A DNA stretch of 64,000 nucleotides. Source: Exiguobacterium chiriqhucha RW-2 (lineage in GTDB: Bacteria > Bacillota > Bacilli > Exiguobacteriales > Exiguobacteriaceae). The number at the start of each line of letters is the position of its first letter. Position 1 is the stretch's first letter. The position numbers and the translations under genes are program-made. The notes beneath the pieces are model-generated. The model was not told the origin of the DNA, made no database searches, and worked only from the letters and a program-made list of their open reading frames with translations. Location of the stretch: assembly GCF_000416965.1 (NCBI RefSeq), contig NZ_ATCL01000020.1, positions 1-64,000 on the forward strand, written 5' to 3'. Of this stretch, positions 8,338 to 16,185 are shown in pieces.

Positions 8338-9932
8338 TATGCGATGAGCGTCTCATCGAGCGTGATTTGATGCTTTCCGTTCGCCTTTGAGCGATAGAGC
8401 GCCTGGTCCGCCCGTTCGATGGCGGCATGTGGCACCGTCTCCGTCTGCCAGAGCGAGGCGCCGATACTGGCCCCGACGCTTGTCATCCCGCCTTCAATGG
8501 CGATCGGTTCGGACAGGGAAGTGATGAGGTCTTGTCCGATTTGAGTGATCAATCGTTCACTCTTTCCATTCCGTTCGAACAAGAGGAAGAACTCGTCACC
8601 GCTCAACCGGACCGGGTAGGCACCATCGAGCGTCACGCGTTTCAACCGTTCGGCAATCTCGATCAAGACATCATCGCCCGTGGCGTGTCCATACGTGTCG
8701 TTGACGGCTTTGAAACCGTCGAGGTCGATATAGAAACAGACGTACTCGTTCTTCGTCGCTTGGGCTTCGTTCAAATAGTGTCGAAGCGCCGTCCGATTCG
8801 CGAGTCCGGTCAAGACGTCACGGTTGGCGAGTGACTCGTAATGGACACGTTCTGTCTCAGATTCGGTGAGAGACGAGACAAGTGACTCGAGGGCGAATGC
8901 GAGCGACTCAATCTCATGAATCCCAGACTGGTGCGGGAACGTCTTGGCCTTCCCTTGCTTCATCAGAGCAGCCGTTTCGGTGATCCGTTGTAACGGTCGC
9001 GTCACAATCGAGGCGAGGAACCATCCGAGCGTAGACGTCACGAGCGAGGCGATGAGACCGATCCATAAAATTGAATTCTCGAGTTCGATGACCGGGGCGA
9101 ACGCGACTTCGGTCGGTTGGCGAACGACGACACTCCAACCGAGTCCGGCGTAATCCTCATACCCTTCTCCAGTGGCGACACCAGTCAAATAAGAAGTTCC
9201 GTCCTGCCACGTGTCGACGTGCCAGCCTTCTTTCAATGACGTCGGGAGCGGTTTGCCGACGAGGTGGTCGGGACCGAGCAACACCGTGTTGTCACGTCCG
9301 CTGACGACGAACAAGTCGGTATACTCGGACTGATGGTGGAGCGTCCGGTTGAAGTGGCGGAGCACTTCATTGCCCCATTCCCAACTGAGGTGGGTCGCGA
9401 GCACGCCTTGGAAGGTCCCGTCACGGACGAGCGGGACGCTGATGTCGACGAACTGGAGGACTTCGCCACTCGGGTTCGGCAACAGCTCGGCGAGCAACAC
9501 GGCTTCATGCACATCGCCGATAAACGGCTCAGTCTGTGCCTCGAGGAAAACAGGGCGCTCTTTGATGCTGGCGCCTTCTAAGATTCCGTTCGTCGAAGCG
9601 ACGACGTTCCCCGACGCGTCGGTCACGCCCATCCACGAGAAAGCGGGGATGTTCGTCTGGACCTGGTCGAGCAGGGCCCGGCTCGAGGCAGGGTCGTTCA
9701 AGGCGTCAAGCCCTTGAAGTAATTGCACTTCTTGATAGCGTGACCACATGTAAAAGTCGAGCTTGTCGACGAGCTGATGCGACGTCATCGACAACCGTTC
9801 CCCAATCTCCGCTTCGAGCGAGGCGGCGGAACGTTGACTCGTCATATACGTAAGCGTGATAGTGAGTAAAAAAACGAGTGTGGCGATGCTGAGCGCCAAA
9901 ATGAGACCGAGACGCATCGAAAATGATTTCAT
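8337..9932 (-). CDS. Membrane-bound diguanylate cyclase (Cache-HAMP-GGDEF)
   Basis: A 531-residue sensor. A transmembrane helix at about residues 6-30 is followed by a ~270-residue extracellular dCache-like domain, a second helix near 290-310, a HAMP linker (SIVTRPLQRITETAALM) and a C-terminal GGDEF domain (from about residue 365). The signature is RLSGDEFFLLF, so the first Gly is Ser; Asp and Glu needed for metal and catalysis are kept. I see no RxxD inhibitory site five residues upstream. The start before KSFSMRL is chosen for its AGGAGGAATT site; a longer frame would run into bdbD. It likely makes c-di-GMP in response to an external ligand. Confidence 0.88.
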   Translation of the reverse strand: MKSFSMRLGLILALSIATLVFLLTITLTYMTSQRSAASLEAEIGERLSMTSHQLVDKLDFYMWSRYQEVQLLQGLDALNDPASSRALLDQVQTNIPAFSWMGVTDASGNVVASTNGILEGASIKERPVFLEAQTEPFIGDVHEAVLLAELLPNPSGEVLQFVDISVPLVRDGTFQGVLATHLSWEWGNEVLRHFNRTLHHQSEYTDLFVVSGRDNTVLLGPDHLVGKPLPTSLKEGWHVDTWQDGTSYLTGVATGEGYEDYAGLGWSVVVRQPTEVAFAPVIELENSILWIGLIASLVTSTLGWFLASIVTRPLQRITETAALMKQGKAKTFPHQSGIHEIESLAFALESLVSSLTESETERVHYESLANRDVLTGLANRTALRHYLNEAQATKNEYVCFYIDLDGFKAVNDTYGHATGDDVLIEIAERLKRVTLDGAYPVRLSGDEFFLLFERNGKSERLITQIGQDLITSLSEPIAIEGGMTSVGASIGASLWQTETVPHAAIERADQALYRSKANGKHQITLDETLIA

Positions 9933-10089
9933 GAACAAATTCCTCCTACAATAACAACATCCACTTTGTTCATCGTCATTTTTTCCATGACATGAAGCAA
10001 AGTTGAGAAAAAACAAGGTCGATTTCGTGGAAACAGATAGCGCTTTCGTTATAATGAAAGACGAATCGATACAAATAGAGGTGAAACGA

Positions 10090-10761
10090 TTGAAACAGAA
10101 CAAACTATTAGTCATCGCGACACTGCTCGCGGTCGCCCTCGTGGCCGTCGTGGTCGTCTTGATGAATCAACCGACCGAACAAGCCGAGACGGCGGCACCG
10201 GCGACGACAGAACACGTGTCGACGGAAGGTCAGCCGACGCTCGGTGATGCAGACGCACCCGTCTCGGTCGTCGAATTCGGGGATTACAAATGCCCGTCTT
10301 GTAAACAGTGGGGCGAAACGGTCTATCCGAAGTTGAAAGAAGACTATATCGATACAGGGAAAATCAGTTTCAGCTACATCAACGTCCTGTTCCACGGACA
10401 AGAGTCGATTTTGGCATCGCTCGCGTCTGAGTCGGTGTATAAACAAGACCCGGACGCGTTCTGGGAGTTCCATAAGGCGCTTTACGACGCGCAACCGGCG
10501 AGTCAACAGCACGACGAGGCATGGGTCACGGTTGAGCGGTTGACAGAGATTGCGAGCGAGACGACATCGGTCGACGTGGCGAAGCTCGAGGACGATTTGA
10601 GTGAGAACTCGACGGTGCTCGAACAGGTGAGTCTCGATGACGGGCTCGTCAAAGAGCACGGTGTCCAGTTCACACCGTCAATCATGATTAACGGCGTCAT
10701 GCTCGAGGACCCGTTCGATTACGAGACGATTGAGCGATTGATTGAGCAAGGCACGCCATGA
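10090..10761 (+). CDS. bdbD: DsbA-like thiol-disulfide oxidoreductase (BdbD)
   Basis: A 223-residue membrane-anchored extracytoplasmic thioredoxin-fold oxidase. A single N-terminal helix (about residues 4-22) is followed by a Thr/Glu-rich linker and the thioredoxin-like domain with active site GDYKCPSCKQW (CPSC) and the cis-Pro loop QFTPSIMING. It would introduce disulfides into secreted proteins and be reoxidised by the DsbB-like BdbC encoded next, whose gene overlaps by 4 bases (ATGA). The TTG start is preferred because GAGGTG lies 6 bases upstream; an earlier TTG at 10003 has no such site. Confidence 0.88.
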   Translation: MKQNKLLVIATLLAVALVAVVVVLMNQPTEQAETAAPATTEHVSTEGQPTLGDADAPVSVVEFGDYKCPSCKQWGETVYPKLKEDYIDTGKISFSYINVLFHGQESILASLASESVYKQDPDAFWEFHKALYDAQPASQQHDEAWVTVERLTEIASETTSVDVAKLEDDLSENSTVLEQVSLDDGLVKEHGVQFTPSIMINGVMLEDPFDYETIERLIEQGTP

Positions 10762-11174
10762 AGCAGTCATTCTTGACCCGTTATGGTCTGTATCTCGCTT
10801 GGCTCGTCGCCCTCACGGCGACGCTCGGCAGTCTTTATTTCAGCGAGATTCGCGAGTTCGTGCCATGTGAGCTCTGCTGGATTCAACGCATCTTTATGTA
10901 TCCGCTCGTCATCTTGCTCGGGGTCGCCGTGTTCACGGACGACCGGGCGGTGAAGAAGTATGTATTGCCGCTCTCCATCCTCGGAGGTCTGGTTTCACTG
11001 TACCATTATTTGGTTCAAAAAGTACCCGGTTTCGCCGATATCAAGCCGTGCGTGCAAGGCGTACCGTGCAACGTGCAATACATCAACTGGTTCGGGTTCG
11101 TGACGATTCCGTTCCTTGCCTTGACGGCATTTACTTTGATCACGCTCCTCGTCTGGCGCGTGAGACGCAATTGA
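10758..11174 (+). CDS. bdbC: DsbB-like disulfide oxidoreductase (BdbC)
   Basis: A 138-residue protein with four transmembrane helices and the two conserved cysteine pairs of the DsbB/BdbC family: FVPCELCWIQR after helix 1-2 and KPCVQGVPCN in the second external loop. It passes electrons from BdbD to the quinone pool. Its ATG overlaps the bdbD stop, and the sco gene follows at once, so the three form an operon for extracytoplasmic thiol chemistry. Confidence 0.93.
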   Translation: MKQSFLTRYGLYLAWLVALTATLGSLYFSEIREFVPCELCWIQRIFMYPLVILLGVAVFTDDRAVKKYVLPLSILGGLVSLYHYLVQKVPGFADIKPCVQGVPCNVQYINWFGFVTIPFLALTAFTLITLLVWRVRRN

Positions 11175-11194
11175 CAATGAAGGAGATGGAACGT

Positions 11195-11773
11195 GTGAAG
11201 AAATGGATGCTCATCGGATTGATCAGCTTGATGGCGGTGCTCGCTGCGTGCGGCCAGGAGATTGAAGACCCGCTCAATTGGGAGATCGAGTCGTTCGACT
11301 ATATGAATCAAAATGAAGAGATGGTTAGTCTGGACGATTTGAAGGGCAAAGTTTGGATGGCCGACTTCGTCTTCACGAGCTGTGAGACGGTCTGTCCACC
11401 GATGACGTACAACATGACGAAACTCAATGAAGCGCTCGTCGAGGAAGGCGTCGAAGACGTCCAATTCGTGTCGTTCAGCGTCGACCCGACCGTCGATACG
11501 CCGGACAAGATTCAAGCGTTCATGGCTGATTACGACTTGGCGAAAGCCGATTGGCAATTCTTGACGGGCTATTCGCAAGAAGAGATTGAGGCGTTCGCGC
11601 AACAAAACTTCAAAGCGCTCGTCCGCAAACCGTCAGAAGGCACCCAAGTGGATCACGCGACGTGGTTCTATCTCGTCGACCAGGACGGGAAAATCATCAA
11701 GGCGTATCAAGGATTCCAAGACGTGCCAATCGAGGATATCGTCAATGACATCAAGATTTTACAGAACTCATAA
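11195..11773 (+). CDS. SCO1/SenC-type copper chaperone lipoprotein
   Basis: A 192-residue lipoprotein: a signal sequence ends in the lipobox LAAC, then a thioredoxin-like SCO domain with the copper-binding CxxxC in FTSCETVCPP and the distal His in VDHATWFYLVD. SCO proteins insert copper into, or keep reduced, the CuA centre of cytochrome c oxidase subunit II. The GTG start has AAGGAG 9 bases upstream; an in-frame ATG 18 bases earlier lacks a ribosome site. Placement after bdbDC fits a shared role in cysteine redox state of exported respiratory subunits. Confidence 0.9.
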   Translation: MKKWMLIGLISLMAVLAACGQEIEDPLNWEIESFDYMNQNEEMVSLDDLKGKVWMADFVFTSCETVCPPMTYNMTKLNEALVEEGVEDVQFVSFSVDPTVDTPDKIQAFMADYDLAKADWQFLTGYSQEEIEAFAQQNFKALVRKPSEGTQVDHATWFYLVDQDGKIIKAYQGFQDVPIEDIVNDIKILQNS

Positions 11774-11795
11774 GACGGCCCGTGCCGTCTTTTTT
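11773..11795 (+). terminator. Terminator of the bdbDC-sco operon
   Basis: Arms AGACGGC and GCCGTCT with a 4-base loop are followed by a run of T. Confidence 0.88.
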
Positions 11796-11860
11796 GTATT
11801 CGAAAACAGGGGAATCGGCGTTGGTGCCGTATAATGAATAAGGTAGAGGAGTGGATGGAA

Positions 11861-12955
11861 TTGAAGAAGACACTATTATTTTCATTGATGGGCCTGGCTG
11901 CCGTGACAGGTACCGTGCTCACGCAATATAAACCGCTCGGGAAAAAGCCGAAGGCGCTCCGGTCGCCGAACCTGGTGAACGGCAAGTTTCAGAATCAGCT
12001 CGAGACGCCGATGCGGTTCTCATCGGACGACATGATTTCGATGTCGAAGGAATATTTGAATCCGGACTCGCTCCGGAAACCGAGCGAGCGCTTACCGGTC
12101 GTCCCGATCGACTTCAGCGAGAAACTCGGTTCAAGCTTCACACGCATCTATTGGCTCGGACACTCGGCGATGCTCGTCCAAATGGACGGTAAGACGATGC
12201 TCGTCGACCCGATGTTCGGCCGGAGCCCATCGCCGCTCCCCTTCGCGAAGAACGAGCGGTTCAGCGAAGACTTGCCGTTCGAGCTCGACGGCTTGCCGGA
12301 CATCGATGTCGTCTTGCTCACGCACGACCATTACGACCATTTGGACTATGCGACGATTCAAGCGATTCAAGACAAGGTCGCCGTCTTCATCGTCCCGCTC
12401 GGCGTCGGCAGCCACTTAAAACGGTGGGGCGTCGGGGCGGAACGCATCGTCGAGCGCGATTGGGGCGAGACGTTTGACTTCGGCTCATGGACGTTCGTCT
12501 GTGCGCCGGCTCGGCACTTCTCGGGCCGCTCGCTCACCGACCGCAACGCGACGCTCTGGGCGTCATGGGTCGTCCTCGGCGAGACGGACCGCCTGTTCTT
12601 CAGCGGGGACGGCGGGTATGGACCACACTTCAAAGAAATCGGCGATGCGTACGGACCGTTCGATTTCGCGGCGCTCGAGTGCGGACAATACGATGAGCGC
12701 TGGCCGGACGTGCACATGCAACCGAGTGAGACGGCACAGGCGTTCCGTGACGTGCGGGCCGACAAGATGCTCCCAATCCATTGGGGCGCGTTCACGTTAT
12801 CGTTCCATGCCTGGTTCGACCCAGCTGAGCAGATGGTGGGGCTCTTACCACGAGAGGACGTGCTCACGCCGCGTATCGGTGAGCGGATCACACTCGACGG
12901 ACGGAACGACACGACCAACTGGTGGCGTGACATCGAAGACATGAACAAGCGCTGA
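11861..12955 (+). CDS. UlaG/NAPE-PLD-like metallo-beta-lactamase-fold hydrolase with N-terminal anchor
   Basis: A ~364-residue metallo-hydrolase. A hydrophobic N-terminal segment (residues 3-20) probably anchors it. The metal motif LTHDHYDHLDY (HxHxDH) lies near residue 150, with further metal ligands likely in PARHFSGR, FSGDGGYG and PIHWGAF. The TTG start is preferred: a consensus TATAAT (11830-11835) overlaps the earlier ATG at 11834, and GAGGAG stands 9 bases before the TTG. Substrate is unknown; relatives act on phospholipid-like or lactone substrates. A paralogue is encoded at 18274-19185. Confidence 0.78.
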   Translation: MKKTLLFSLMGLAAVTGTVLTQYKPLGKKPKALRSPNLVNGKFQNQLETPMRFSSDDMISMSKEYLNPDSLRKPSERLPVVPIDFSEKLGSSFTRIYWLGHSAMLVQMDGKTMLVDPMFGRSPSPLPFAKNERFSEDLPFELDGLPDIDVVLLTHDHYDHLDYATIQAIQDKVAVFIVPLGVGSHLKRWGVGAERIVERDWGETFDFGSWTFVCAPARHFSGRSLTDRNATLWASWVVLGETDRLFFSGDGGYGPHFKEIGDAYGPFDFAALECGQYDERWPDVHMQPSETAQAFRDVRADKMLPIHWGAFTLSFHAWFDPAEQMVGLLPREDVLTPRIGERITLDGRNDTTNWWRDIEDMNKR

Positions 12956-12979
12956 CCGAATTTGGTCAGCGCTTGTTTT
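12946..12979. terminator. Bidirectional terminator between convergent genes
   Basis: A perfect 12-base stem, CAAGCGCTGACC with GGTCAGCGCTTG, overlaps the end of the metallo-hydrolase gene and is followed by TTTTG. The MFS gene converges on it. Confidence 0.85.
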
Positions 12980-12980
12980 G

Positions 12981-14198
12981 TTAGGAGGAAATCCGTTCAA
13001 TCTCGTCCGTTTCGATATGAAGTTTGTGTTTGCGCGTATAGACGAGGAACGCTGCTGTCATGAGGGTCGAGCTGATCCCGAACAAGACGACCATGAGCTG
13101 TAAGCCGATCAAATCGAGGAAGAAGCCAGTGACGAGCAACACGACTTGGAAGACGATCCGGTCGAGCATGTTCCGGAACGAGAAGAAGCGCCCGTGATAG
13201 TCTTTCGGCATCCGTGTCTGGAAAATCGTCACGGCCGTCGGGAAGAAGCAACCGACCGAGAAGCCGAACAAGACGAATGCGGCGATCGAGACGGCCGGGA
13301 TGTCGGCGAAGTAAAGCATGAGCTGGGCGATTCCAATCAAAAACGAGAACGTGAACAAGATGGAGAACACGGAGAACTTCTCACCGATCCGTTTGATGAG
13401 GAACGCACCGACCATAAAGGCAATCCCTTCGGCCGTGTAAATCCATCCTTTGATCGCCGTCGAATCTTGCAGCTCGCTAATGTTGATGACGAGCAAGTTG
13501 AACCCACCGATGAAGAGGAGCGGGATGAGCGTCATGACGAGTGTCATAAAGATGACCGGAATCGATTTGATGATTGGAAAGACATCCTTGAACCCGCCGG
13601 ACGATTTCGCGTCCACTTTCTTCGCAGACGGGACGGTCGTCTCGTCGATCTTCAAGAACCACGTCGCGACGGCGAGAAGCAGATAAGCGACAAGCGAGAG
13701 CGCGTAGACGTCCCGAAGTGAGATGAGCGTGAGCAAGATGCCGGCGATGGCCGTCCCGATGACCCGGGACAGCGTCGACACGTTCATATGCACCCCGTTC
13801 AAGGCGAGCAGCTCCCGTTCCTTGACGATGAGCGGGATGGCGGCCTGGAGTGCCGGGAAGTAGAACGCGGCCGACCCTTGCAGGAAGACGAGGAAGACGA
13901 CCATCCACAGCACGCTTCCCGTCTCGATGGCGACGAACATGAATAGAACGCTCAGCGCCCGGACAATACTTGAGATGAGCATGATTTTCTTTTTCGAGCC
14001 TTGGTCGGTGAGACGGCCGGCGAGCGGCCCGATGGCGACCCCGGCGAGCAATCCGCCAGCGAGGATGAGCGCCTTGACGAAGTCAGACGGCACTTTCTCC
14101 TGCATGAACTCCAAGTTGCCGATGATGCCGAGCCAAAGCCCGAGACCGGCGACGAACTCCCCGGTCAAGATGATCCAGACGTTGCGATTTTTCCACAT
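12981..14198 (-). CDS. MFS transporter (MFS_3/drug-efflux-like)
   Basis: A 405-residue major facilitator protein with about twelve hydrophobic helices and a long central loop (near residues 190-210, basic and Ser-rich). The loop-2 motif reads GPLAGRLTDQGSKKK, the usual MFS G-x-x-x-D/R-x-G pattern. The overall look fits the MFS_3 (macrolide-efflux-like) class, but the substrate is not deducible. GAGGACT lies before the ATG. A leader hairpin sits about 70 bases upstream. Confidence 0.85.
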   Translation of the reverse strand: MWKNRNVWIILTGEFVAGLGLWLGIIGNLEFMQEKVPSDFVKALILAGGLLAGVAIGPLAGRLTDQGSKKKIMLISSIVRALSVLFMFVAIETGSVLWMVVFLVFLQGSAAFYFPALQAAIPLIVKERELLALNGVHMNVSTLSRVIGTAIAGILLTLISLRDVYALSLVAYLLLAVATWFLKIDETTVPSAKKVDAKSSGGFKDVFPIIKSIPVIFMTLVMTLIPLLFIGGFNLLVINISELQDSTAIKGWIYTAEGIAFMVGAFLIKRIGEKFSVFSILFTFSFLIGIAQLMLYFADIPAVSIAAFVLFGFSVGCFFPTAVTIFQTRMPKDYHGRFFSFRNMLDRIVFQVVLLVTGFFLDLIGLQLMVVLFGISSTLMTAAFLVYTRKHKLHIETDEIERISS

Positions 14199-14263
14199 AT
14201 GGTTAAGTCCTCGATTCTTATTAGGTAATAATAATTATCCTTCAGAACGATTTAGAAAGCTAC

Positions 14264-14288
14264 AAAAAAGAAGCCGGGATTCGGCTTC
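14264..14288 (-). terminator. Minus-strand terminator-like hairpin in front of the MFS gene
   Basis: Read on the minus strand, GAAGCCG and CGGCTTC form a stem followed by six T. No minus-strand gene ends here, so it is either the end of a short transcript or an attenuator in the MFS leader. Confidence 0.55.
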
Positions 14289-14361
14289 CGAGAGATATAA
14301 GTTTTGACTACATGAACATTTCCATTTTGTAATACAATGTTCCATATAGGAGGTCGATTGT

Positions 14362-14574
14362 ATGAGGACGATATCTTTTGAACTCAACGAAGAAGACGAG
14401 CGTCTGATTAGAGCGTATGCGAAGTCTAAGAACCTCTCCCTCTCGACTCTCGTTCGGGACACTGTCTTTGAACGTATCGAGAATGAACTCGATTTGAAAT
14501 TTTACAACGAAGCAATGCATAGGCACTAAGAACGTTCTGAAACCATTTCATTTGAGGATATGATGAAAGATTAA
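14362..14574 (+). pseudogene. Ribbon-helix-helix (RelB/DUF6290-like) antitoxin gene with in-frame stop
   Basis: An ATG with TAGGAGGTC upstream opens MRTISFELNEEDERLIRAYA, the N-terminal strand-helix of a small RHH antitoxin-type protein, continuing to DLKFYNEAMHRH. A TAA at 14527-14529 stops it at 55 residues. Directly in frame after that TAA the sequence reads ERSETISFEDMMKD and then a second TAA, which is what the C-terminal tail of this family usually looks like. I therefore read it as one ~70-residue gene with a nonsense change, or a naturally shortened form. No toxin gene is next to it. Confidence 0.6.
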
Positions 14575-14584
14575 AATTAACAAA

Positions 14585-14620
14585 AAAGCATTCGTCCAAA
14601 TATGGGCGAATGCTTTGCTT
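14585..14620. terminator. Terminator between RHH gene and frnE-like gene
   Basis: AAAGCATTCGTCC and GGGCGAATGCTTT form a stem (one G-U pair) with T-rich tracts on both sides, so it can serve both converging genes. Confidence 0.8.
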
Positions 14621-14634
14621 TTATTCGTTTCACA

Positions 14635-15330
14635 TCAAATATCGCAGTTATCGTCCGTGCACGTCGCGCCACCCGAGAGCACTTGAAGCGTCGGTGCCGA
14701 TTCGGCCCACGTCTTCTCGAGCACTTGCGTGAACGCCTCGGTCGGCTGGGCGCCAGAGACGCCATATTTATTATCGAAGACGAAGAACGGGACACCGGTG
14801 ATGCCGAGGTCGCTCGCGCGCTTCTCTTCAGCGCGGACGTCTTCTGTGTATACGTCTGAAGCGAGCACGTCTTTCACGGCGTCGGCATCGAGTCCGACAC
14901 TTGTTGCGATCTCGACGAGGACGTCGTGGTCGCCGATATGTTTCGCGTCGACGAAATACGCCTTAAGGAGCGCTTCTGACAATTCTTTCTCTTTTCCGAC
15001 CGTCTTCGCATAGTGCGTCAACCGGTGCGAGTCGAGTGTACCCGTGACGACCATGTTGTCGAAATCGTACTCAAGTCCGACGGTGCGGGCCTGGGCGGCG
15101 ACTTGGGCCGTCGTGCCTTTCGCCTGCTCGAGCGGCATGCTGTATTTCTTCGCGAGTGCTTCGTAAATCGAACGCGAATCCGTCGTCGGTGCGTTCGGGT
15201 CGAGCTCGAAGCTCTTGAACTCCACTTCGACGTTGTCCGCGTGCGGGAACTGTTCGAGCGCTTCTTCTAGACGGCGCTTGCCGATATAACAGAACGGGCA
15301 AACGTAGTCTGACCAAACTTCAATTTTCAT
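14635..15330 (-). CDS. DsbA-family oxidoreductase (FrnE-like)
   Basis: A 231-residue cytoplasmic thioredoxin-fold protein of the DsbA/FrnE family. The active site YVCPFCYIGKRRLE (CPFC) follows the first strand, the helical insertion spans the middle, and the cis-Pro loop is GITGVPFFVFDNKYGVSGAQ. There is no signal peptide. A C-terminal CTDDNC adds a second cysteine pair, which is seen in some members. GGAGGGATT precedes the ATG. Likely role: intracellular thiol-disulfide exchange, possibly under oxidative stress; the physiological substrate is not known. Confidence 0.88.
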   Translation of the reverse strand: MKIEVWSDYVCPFCYIGKRRLEEALEQFPHADNVEVEFKSFELDPNAPTTDSRSIYEALAKKYSMPLEQAKGTTAQVAAQARTVGLEYDFDNMVVTGTLDSHRLTHYAKTVGKEKELSEALLKAYFVDAKHIGDHDVLVEIATSVGLDADAVKDVLASDVYTEDVRAEEKRASDLGITGVPFFVFDNKYGVSGAQPTEAFTQVLEKTWAESAPTLQVLSGGATCTDDNCDI

Positions 15331-15393
15331 ATTTAATCCCTCCTACAGTCAGTGTAGGATGTCTTGAAATCGAAGTAAATGAATGTGCTCACG

Positions 15394-15417
15394 AAAAAAG
15401 CCCTCGCAAGGAGGACT
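15394..15417 (-). terminator. Terminator of the hemolysin III-like gene
   Basis: On the minus strand AGTCCTC and GAGGGCT pair (one G-U) and are followed by TTTTTT. Confidence 0.8.
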
Positions 15418-16061
15418 TAGAAAACGTACCAGAACACGCAGACGAAATGGGCGAAACTGCCGAACAAGATGAACAAATGGAACACCTCGTGGAAGCCCCA
15501 ACCGCGCCAGTTGACGAACTTCGGCTTGAAGCCGTAGATGAGCCCGCCAATCGTGTACATGACGCCACCGAGGATGAGCCAGAAGATGCCAGCGTTGCCG
15601 ATTACGTTATGGAGCGGTCCGATGAAGAAGACGGACAACCAACCCATGCCGATGTAGAGCGCCGTCGACAAGAAGCGCGGGGCGTGGAACCAGACGAGCT
15701 TGAAGACGATGCCGAACAAGGCGAGCGCGTGGACGGTACCGAACAACACCCAACGTGTCGGTCCCTCAAGCGCGAGCAACGTGAGCGGGGCGTACGTTCC
15801 GGCGATCAAGGCGTAAATCATCGCATGATCGATTCTCCGGAAGAAGGCGATGACGTTCGGCGAGGCGATGATGCTGTGGTACAGACCGGACGACAAATAG
15901 AGAAAGACGAGGCTAATACCAAACAAAATCGCAGCCATAATGGCGAGCGGCTCGCCGAGCAGTGACGCTTTCACCGTCATCGCAATCAACGCGACGAACG
16001 CGAGCACGGCACCGGCCAAATGGGTCAGTGCGTTAATCGGTTCCCGAAAAATCGAATTCAT
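15417..16061 (-). CDS. Hemolysin III / PAQR-family membrane protein
   Basis: A 214-residue protein with seven predicted helices. Family blocks are NSIFREPINALTHLAGA at the start, SSGLYHS, RRIDHAMIYALIAGTYAP with the conserved His, and FHEVFHLFI near the end; these His and Asp residues form the presumed zinc site of the PAQR superfamily. Despite the name, most bacterial members are not proven hemolysins; a lipid-hydrolase or membrane-homeostasis role is suggested for the superfamily. The ATG with AAGGAG 8 bases upstream is preferred over one three codons earlier. Confidence 0.9.
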   Translation of the reverse strand: MNSIFREPINALTHLAGAVLAFVALIAMTVKASLLGEPLAIMAAILFGISLVFLYLSSGLYHSIIASPNVIAFFRRIDHAMIYALIAGTYAPLTLLALEGPTRWVLFGTVHALALFGIVFKLVWFHAPRFLSTALYIGMGWLSVFFIGPLHNVIGNAGIFWLILGGVMYTIGGLIYGFKPKFVNWRGWGFHEVFHLFILFGSFAHFVCVFWYVF

Positions 16062-16081
16062 GTAAAACACTCCTTATCACG

Positions 16082-16131
16082 TCATGTAGTATCCATAACT
16101 ACATGATAAGCTGTATACGTCAGAACGACAA
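16082..16131 (-). promoter_or_regulatory. Promoter of the hemolysin III gene with overlapping inverted-repeat operator
   Basis: On the minus strand TTGTCG and TATCAT are spaced 17 bases apart. The -10 runs into a perfect inverted repeat, arms TCATGTAGT (16082-16090) and ACTACATGA (16098-16106) with a 7-base spacer, where a dimeric regulator would block transcription. Confidence 0.6.
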
Positions 16132-16140
16132 GGTTTTTGT

Positions 16141-16168
16141 TTCGACAAATCCGGTTTGTCCGTATACT
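16141..16168 (+). promoter_or_regulatory. Promoter of the DUF1836 gene with operator in the spacer
   Basis: TTCGAC and TATACT are 16 bases apart. Between and overlapping them lies an inverted repeat, GACAAA (16144-16149) and TTTGTC (16155-16160), a classic repressor position. It differs in sequence from the repeat at the divergent promoter. Confidence 0.55.
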
Positions 16169-16185
16169 GAAGGGGAGGTGATTCG

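Noticed and set aside
9990-10115. Longer N-termini for the GGDEF protein and for BdbD
   Set aside because: The two long frames overlap each other head to head; strong ribosome sites at 9932 and 10090 give compatible starts.
13146-13721. Plus-strand open frame of ~190 codons inside the MFS gene
   Set aside because: It is an antisense shadow of a well-supported transporter and its translation is a low-complexity charged string.
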